Source of the DNA: Thraustochytrium sp. TN22
Lineage: Eukaryota; Sar; Bigyra; Thraustochytrida; Thraustochytriidae
Reading direction: 5' to 3'
NCBI GenBank assembly: GCA_013306675.1
Contig: JABLUY010000061.1
Location: forward strand, 92,070 to 156,069
Length of the DNA stretch: 64,000 nucleotides
The first letter of the stretch is position 1. Each line of letters opens with the position of its first letter. The notes under the pieces are model-generated. The model saw nothing but the letters and a program-made list of their open reading frames with translations. It searched no databases and was not told the origin of the DNA. The position numbers and the translations under genes are program-made. Positions 58,984 to 64,000 of this stretch are shown here, one piece after another.

Positions 58984-60534
58984 ATGCGCATCCTGGGGCT
59001 GCCGGGATGGCGCACGAACGCTGATGTGCTGCGATTCCAGCTGGGCGGGCTGTGCCGCGCGCTCAAAGAGGCGGGCGAGGAGCCCGAGCTGGTGTGCATG
59101 GACCCTTCCCGCGCTGCGACCGGACAGCCGTACCCGGCCGTGACACGCGTCTTTGGCGAGGAAGGCCCATACTTTGAGTGGTGGACGGCCGAGACGCAGG
59201 AGGACGGCTCCAAGGTGTACCACGGCGTGGAGGAGGCCCTGGATCACGTGCTCAAGTACGTGCAGGAAAACGGGCCCTTTGACGCATTGCTGGGCTTCTC
59301 GCAGGGCGCCGCCGTGGCCTCCTACGTACAGGCGCGCGTGGAGGATGACCCGTCGCTGCTGCCGGTGCATTTGCGCTGGCGCACCGTGATCTTTGTGGCG
59401 GGCGTCGCCATTGCCGACCCGCAGCGTCGGCCGCGCTATTTCGACTCGGAGGAGGCCACTGCGCGCCGCGGCCGCTGGTGCTCCACTTTACACCTCGTTG
59501 CAGAGCTAGACGAGCACCGGCCGCGCTCTGAGGACCTCCACGGCCTGTACGCCAAGAGCGCGCCTGAGAAAACGCATCTCATCACGTACCCGGAGCCGCA
59601 CATGCCGCCAACCTGGCGCAAGTCTTCGACGCAGCTCATTCGCGCAGCGCGCTACCTGGCACGCGTCTCGAAAGCGCCCCTGTGGTGGGCCTTTGACTTT
59701 GATGGCGTGCTCTGCCACAGCGCCCGCGAGACCTGTCTCTCGGGCCTGCGCGCGGGCAAGGCCCTCCTGCCAGACGTCTTTACCGACGAGGAGTGCGATG
59801 ACAACCAGGCGCTAGTGGACAGCTTCGTGAACGGCACTAGGCCACTGCTGGAGCACGGCTACCACTCCATCGTGCTCTCCTACATGATGCTTGAGCGACT
59901 GCGCGGGACCGATGCAGCCTCGCGGGCCGCGGCGCTACCCGAGGCGCAGCGCGCGGTCACCGAGGCAGTGCGCAGCCAGGGCTTCGAGCCAACGATCGCG
60001 GAGCTCGCTCAGCTCGGCGTCACGGAGGACGACCTCAAGCGCGAGATGCGCGCGGCCCGCGATGCCTGGATCGAGAACGACTTCGACGGCTGGCTCGCCG
60101 CTAACGACTTCTACGAGATCGCTGTGCAGGCCGTGTCCAAGCTCTGTGCGGCAGGCGAGCCCGTCTACATCATCACCACCAAGCACCAAGACTATGCGCT
60201 GCGCCTGCTGCAGCGGGCGGGCATCGATGTTCCCGCGTCGCGCGTCTTCGGGGCCGGCATGGGTGCCAAGGAGGACGTGATCGAGCAAATTGCGGCGGAG
60301 CACCGCGACAGGGTCGCCTTCTTCATCGAGGATCGCGTTGGCACGCTCGAGCGCGTTGCCCTCCGCCTGCCCTGCCCCTCGCGCCTCGCCTTTGCCAAGT
60401 GGGGCTACAACGACGAGGTGGACGCCACAGCCGCGGAAAACGCCCGCTTTGAGGTCCTCACGGACCAAATTGCGCTCGCCAACCTGATTCGCCAGCAGCT
60501 GCGTCTGCGTCGCGAGGCCAACAAGGCGGCATGA
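58984..60534 (+). CDS. FSH1-type serine hydrolase fused to a HAD-superfamily hydrolase
   Basis: 516 aa with two enzyme modules. Residues 1-225 are an FSH1/OVCA2-like alpha/beta hydrolase: RILGLPGWRTNADVLRFQL at the start, nucleophile elbow GFSQGAAVAS, and a catalytic His in TYPEPHMPPTW. Residues about 230-516 are a HAD-like domain: motif I WAFDFDGVLCHSARET, motif II around IITTKHQDYA and motif IV FFIEDRVGTLE. The HAD part resembles the plant/cyanobacterial WALDFDGVxCDS group. The substrates of both halves are unknown; the fusion suggests coupled ester and phosphate-ester hydrolysis, which is inference. The ATG at 58984 is the first in frame. It converges with RAD54 (167 bp gap). Confidence 0.87.
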   Translation: MRILGLPGWRTNADVLRFQLGGLCRALKEAGEEPELVCMDPSRAATGQPYPAVTRVFGEEGPYFEWWTAETQEDGSKVYHGVEEALDHVLKYVQENGPFDALLGFSQGAAVASYVQARVEDDPSLLPVHLRWRTVIFVAGVAIADPQRRPRYFDSEEATARRGRWCSTLHLVAELDEHRPRSEDLHGLYAKSAPEKTHLITYPEPHMPPTWRKSSTQLIRAARYLARVSKAPLWWAFDFDGVLCHSARETCLSGLRAGKALLPDVFTDEECDDNQALVDSFVNGTRPLLEHGYHSIVLSYMMLERLRGTDAASRAAALPEAQRAVTEAVRSQGFEPTIAELAQLGVTEDDLKREMRAARDAWIENDFDGWLAANDFYEIAVQAVSKLCAAGEPVYIITTKHQDYALRLLQRAGIDVPASRVFGAGMGAKEDVIEQIAAEHRDRVAFFIEDRVGTLERVALRLPCPSRLAFAKWGYNDEVDATAAENARFEVLTDQIALANLIRQQLRLRREANKAA

Positions 60535-60628
60535 GGCGCTGCCACTGCCGAGCGTTGACACTCCTTGGCGGACGCAGACTGCCATGCCCGCATCGGCAAA
60601 GGATCAAGCTCAGACGAACAATCAAGTT

Positions 60629-60664
60629 AGACAGAGATAGACAGACAGACAAACAGACAGACAG
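60629..60664. repeat. GACA microsatellite
   Basis: Interrupted (GACA)n in the 167-bp gap between the convergent FSH1-HAD and RAD54 stop codons. Confidence 0.85.
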
Positions 60665-60701
60665 TTGTGTACATGACAGGTCGAGTGGCGCCTTCTTACA
60701 G

Positions 60702-63700
60702 CTACAGCAGATTTTGGATGTCTTCGAGCTTGCGCCGCGCGACATCGCTTGCAGCAACCTTCCCGGACGTGGCACGTAGCGATGGACTGGCGCTGCCATT
60801 CTCCTCGTCGGTGCCACGGCGCTGCTTTTCCTCGTTGTCGTCATTTTCGACAACTTCGACCACGTCTTCATCAGCCTCTTGCTCTCCGACATCGCCATCG
60901 TCGTCGTCGTCGTCGTCGTCATCATCATCGTCGTCCTCCTCATCCTCCTCGCCGTCATCTTCGCCGTCCTCGCTCTCGCTTCCATCCTCGTCCTCATCCT
61001 GACGCTCTTCCTCCTCGCCGTGCTCCTCCTCATCATCAGAGTCGGCCTTGGCGGCCTTCTCGATGGCCTTCTTGGCGGCCTTGGGCCGTTGGGGCGAGGC
61101 AAGCTTGGCGTCAACGTCCTCGGCGGTGGAGTCGCTCTTGGCATCCTCAAGGGCCTTCTTCTTGGCGTCGAGCGCAGCCTTGCGCGCGAGAGACTCGCCG
61201 TCGATGGCTTGGCCGAAGACGAAGGACACGATGCCGGCGCCGGCCTTGCGCAGAATGACGTCGTCGACCGATGCGCTGCCAATGTGGTGGGACCACTCGA
61301 TAAGGTCGCCCTCGTTGGGCAGGCTGATCTGTTCGGCGTCGACAGGAATGTCGGGCCGCGGGTTGACGGCCTCGCCCTTACCGGAGACGCAAGCACGCTT
61401 CATGGTGCTGCGCGCGAGCGGACGGCGCCGCGCCTCGGACTGTCCGCTGTGCGAAGGAGCAGCCTGGTCGCGCTGCTGCGCCTTGGCAGCGGCCTCCTTG
61501 GCGTCCTTGGCGTCGACGGCGGCGGCCTCGTCGAGGTTGATTTTGCAAGTCTGCGCGGCGAGGCGATCCGGGTCGCAGCGGTCGCACTTGTACTTGTCGT
61601 GTGTGTCAGAGATGGTGTCCTCGCGCAGCGTAAAGAGGTCCTTGAGGTCGTTGACAGAGATTGCGCTCTCCAGCGATTGCTCCTCAGCTACGACACTCTG
61701 GAGGCCCTCCTTGGAAAGCTGGCGCTGGAAAACCTTCTCCTCGATGGAGCCAGTAGCCAGGAAGCGGTACACGTAGCAGCGCTTCTTCTGGCCGTCGCGC
61801 CAGACGCGCGCCGCCGCCTGCTTGTCGGTGGCTGGGTTCCAGTCCGGATCGAAGAGGATGAGGCGGTTGGCGCCGATGAGGTTGAGGCCGCAGCCGCCGG
61901 CCTTGGAGCTGAGCAGAAAGACAAAGACGTCGTCGGTTGGGTCGTTGAGGCGATCCACCATGGCCTGGCGGCGTTTGGCAGAGCACGTGCCGTCGAGGCG
62001 CACATATGGGAAGGCGTTCTCCTCGCACATCATCGAAAAGAGGTCGAGCGTCTGCGTGTAGTTGGACACGATGACCATACGGTCGCTCGTGTCGCTGCGC
62101 AAGCGCTGCAGCAGGCGCAGGCACAGCAGGAACTTGCCCGACCACTCGCAGTTAGAGTGCTGGCAAGAGTAGCCGGGCGTCTCTTGGCCGCCGCCGCTGC
62201 GGCCGACGCGACGGCGGCCGCCGCCGCCGTTGCCGAAGCCCTCCGGGAAGAACTGGTTGATGTCGTCCAGGCCGTAGGCGGCCTTGCGCGCGCGCGCCGT
62301 CTCCTTGTAGACGGACTGCTTCTGATACAGGAGCTGGGGGTGGTTGCAGAGCTTCTTGAGCGCGTTGATGGAGGCGAGCGCCTGCGCCGAAACCTTGGCC
62401 TGGCCATTGGCCCCCGCAGCGGCCGCCGGCTGGCCGTCGGCGGTCGCGACCGCCGCGGCCTCGGCGGCTGCTGCGGCCGTTTTCATCTCGTCCATCTGGC
62501 TCAGCTTGCTGTAGATCATGTGCCGGTACATCTTCTTTTGCATCTCGGTCATGTGCACGCAGACCACCTGGGTGAGCTTGGGCGGCAGGTGCTGCGAGAG
62601 GAGCGAGTTGGTGCGGCGCAAAATGAAGAGGTTGACAATGTCCGAGAGCTCCTGGCTACGCTCCTCGGACTTCTTTACCTCCTCGTCCGTGGCGTCTGGC
62701 TCGCGCCCGATGAGAATCGGGTTCTGGTATTTGCGGCGGAACTGCGAGACCGTGCCGAGCACCTCCGGGTTGCAAAAGTTAACCATGGCAAAGAACTCCT
62801 CCAGGTCGTTCTGCATGGGCGTGCCGCTCAGCAGCACGCGGCGGCGCGTCTTGAGCTTGTCCAGCGCCTGGCTCGTCTGCGTCTGATCGTTCTTGAGCCG
62901 GTGCGCCTCGTCGCAGATGAGGAGGTCGCAGGCCGACTCGCCCGTGAAGCTCGACGCGTTCAGACGAAAGGTGTCATAGCTGATCACCAGGACGTCGTAG
63001 GCGCGCGTCTCCGTGAAGGCGCGGATGCGCTTCTCGTTCTCGCTCTTGGACGACTCCGCCAGCGCCAGGCAGCGCACGCGGCCCTTGAGCCACTTCTCCA
63101 CCTCGTTGTCCCAGTTGCGCACCAGACTGGTGGGCGTCACCACGATGACGCGCCGCGCCAGGGGCGCCTCCTTGGTCAGGCCCTGGCGGAGCACCGTGTA
63201 CAGCAGCGTGATGGACTGCAGCGTCTTGCCGAGGCCCATGTCGTCCGCCAGGATGCAGCCGCAGCCATTGTACTCGCGCAGACCCGCGATACACTCGAAG
63301 AGGAACTGAATGCCCTCGCGCTGGTGCTCGCGCAAGTACTTGCCCACGATGGGCTCCACCTCCACCTTATGCCCGGTAGCCTCGTCCTCATACAGCACAA
63401 CTGGGTCCTTCTCGTACTTGAGGAAGAGCTCGTCCTTTTCGTCCGCAAAAGTCGGCGAGCCCCCGTCGCTGCCGTCCTCGCTCAGGGGCCGCAGCGGCTT
63501 GAACTTGCCGCCTGCGCCGATGGCGATGGGCTTCATGCGCCGCATGCCCAGGGACCTGCGCCCGGCGTTGCGCTGGCCGAGGCCCACCTCCGTTGCCGGC
63601 ATGCGCCACCCCTTGGGGCACGGCGGCCGGAACGCCTGCTTGAGCGCGCCCTGCGGCACCGCCAGGAAGCGCAGCACCGGCGCGCGGTGCACCACCACGT

Positions 63701-63833
63701 CGCCCGACTGCATCGCGCGCTCGTTGAACTGCCGCGACGCCTCCTGGCTAAGCCCGCCGCTCCCGCCGCTCTGCGCGTCGCCATCCTCGTCCGCGCGCCG
63801 CTTCACCGCGCTCGGCGCGCCGGACCGCCTCAT
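60702..63833 (-). CDS. RAD54: DNA repair and recombination ATPase RAD54
   Basis: 1043 aa. A Swi2/Snf2 translocase that stimulates RAD51 strand exchange in homologous recombination. The start MRRSGAPS matches the conserved RAD54 N-terminus. The ATPase core has motif I DDMGLGKT (about residue 198), motif II DEAH (about 305; animal RAD54 has DEGH), GTPMQNDLEEF, then the helicase C domain with YTQTLDLF, LSSKAGGCGLNLIGANRL and ARVWRDGQKK (about 565-700). RAD54-specific DTHDKYKCDRC and a C-terminal WSHHIGSASVDD region follow. Odd features are an Ala/Gly insert near residue 460-480 and a roughly 160-residue acidic tail (about 885-1043) with an uninterrupted Asp run. Confidence 0.96.
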   Translation of the reverse strand: MRRSGAPSAVKRRADEDGDAQSGGSGGLSQEASRQFNERAMQSGDVVVHRAPVLRFLAVPQGALKQAFRPPCPKGWRMPATEVGLGQRNAGRRSLGMRRMKPIAIGAGGKFKPLRPLSEDGSDGGSPTFADEKDELFLKYEKDPVVLYEDEATGHKVEVEPIVGKYLREHQREGIQFLFECIAGLREYNGCGCILADDMGLGKTLQSITLLYTVLRQGLTKEAPLARRVIVVTPTSLVRNWDNEVEKWLKGRVRCLALAESSKSENEKRIRAFTETRAYDVLVISYDTFRLNASSFTGESACDLLICDEAHRLKNDQTQTSQALDKLKTRRRVLLSGTPMQNDLEEFFAMVNFCNPEVLGTVSQFRRKYQNPILIGREPDATDEEVKKSEERSQELSDIVNLFILRRTNSLLSQHLPPKLTQVVCVHMTEMQKKMYRHMIYSKLSQMDEMKTAAAAAEAAAVATADGQPAAAAGANGQAKVSAQALASINALKKLCNHPQLLYQKQSVYKETARARKAAYGLDDINQFFPEGFGNGGGGRRRVGRSGGGQETPGYSCQHSNCEWSGKFLLCLRLLQRLRSDTSDRMVIVSNYTQTLDLFSMMCEENAFPYVRLDGTCSAKRRQAMVDRLNDPTDDVFVFLLSSKAGGCGLNLIGANRLILFDPDWNPATDKQAAARVWRDGQKKRCYVYRFLATGSIEEKVFQRQLSKEGLQSVVAEEQSLESAISVNDLKDLFTLREDTISDTHDKYKCDRCDPDRLAAQTCKINLDEAAAVDAKDAKEAAAKAQQRDQAAPSHSGQSEARRRPLARSTMKRACVSGKGEAVNPRPDIPVDAEQISLPNEGDLIEWSHHIGSASVDDVILRKAGAGIVSFVFGQAIDGESLARKAALDAKKKALEDAKSDSTAEDVDAKLASPQRPKAAKKAIEKAAKADSDDEEEHGEEEERQDEDEDGSESEDGEDDGEEDEEDDDDDDDDDDDDDGDVGEQEADEDVVEVVENDDNEEKQRRGTDEENGSASPSLRATSGKVAASDVARRKLEDIQNLL

Positions 63834-64000
63834 CCTCGCCGTGCCCTCGCCTGCTCGCGGGCCAACCACCTCGGCGCCGCCGGGCCCAGGCGCCCCTCGC
63901 CGCGCCGCGCCCTGCGCTGCCGCCGCCGCCGCCGCCGCCGCTGCTGCCGCCGCCGCCGCCGCCTCCGCCGCCGCGCCTCGCGCCGCGCGCCGCGCGCCGC
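63834..64000. repeat. GCC-rich leader of RAD54 with triplet repeats
   Basis: Extremely GC-rich sequence with CCGCCG triplet repeats (about 63908-63975) up to the window edge. The RAD54 frame stays open but reads as Ala/Arg/Gly runs, so it is taken as 5' UTR or promoter. Confidence 0.5.

Overview
The window is nuclear DNA from a GC-rich (roughly two-thirds G+C by eye), gene-dense and intron-poor eukaryote. Spliceosomal introns are few and mostly short (68-293 nt in coding regions). They run GT-AG with GTACGT as the favoured donor. The genes include vacuolar ATPase subunits, an axonemal dynein heavy chain, IFT139, centrin, a CAMTA-type transcription factor, RAD54, SAE1, TYW1 and cytosolic uL2. 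I infer a flagellated heterotrophic protist, most likely a thraustochytrid/labyrinthulomycete stramenopile. That assignment is inference from style and gene content, with no marker-gene phylogeny.

Layout. 1-10.5 kb: a 3'-truncated CAMTA-like gene (-), a divergent MIT-AAA ATPase (+), a STE11/MEKK-like kinase (-) and argininosuccinate lyase (-). 10.5-24 kb: V-ATPase subunit G (+), SAE1 (-), a DUF4291 protein (-), an unconventional myosin (-), V-ATPase proteolipid c (+, three coding exons), catalytic subunit A (+) and a small two-exon coiled-coil gene (+). Three V-ATPase genes therefore lie within 12.5 kb. 24-33 kb: centrin (-) with a decayed copy of its own 3' end, a weak hypothetical ORF, a leucine-rich-repeat protein (-), TYW1 (-) and uL2/RPL8 (+). 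33.8-58.6 kb: a 15.6-kb single-exon axonemal dynein heavy chain (-) head-to-head with IFT139 (+), a small two-exon orphan (-), an LRRC43-like LRR protein (+) and a C2-domain protein (+); this is largely a flagellar neighbourhood. 58.9-64 kb: an FSH1-type serine hydrolase fused to a HAD hydrolase (+), then RAD54 (-).

Main discovery. The tRNA-wybutosine gene TYW1 carries a 457-residue in-frame intein. It splits the radical-SAM CxxxCxxC motif exactly before its third cysteine, so that cysteine doubles as the +1 splicing nucleophile. Splicing blocks A, B, F and G are recognisable, whereas the central homing-endonuclease-like region has degenerate LAGLIDADG motifs. Active TYW1 should require protein splicing. 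Second in interest is an octamer, TTCAAGTT/AACTTGAA. It is strongly over-represented between genes, usually 190-750 bp upstream of start codons, and at three loci it is paired with CACTGGC; it is a candidate promoter element.

Genes are often arranged as divergent or convergent pairs. The intergenic spacers are rich in microsatellites such as GA, GAAA, GC, GAGC/GTGC, CT and GACA. Because of the GC bias, long antisense frames are open opposite most real genes; these were treated as shadows.
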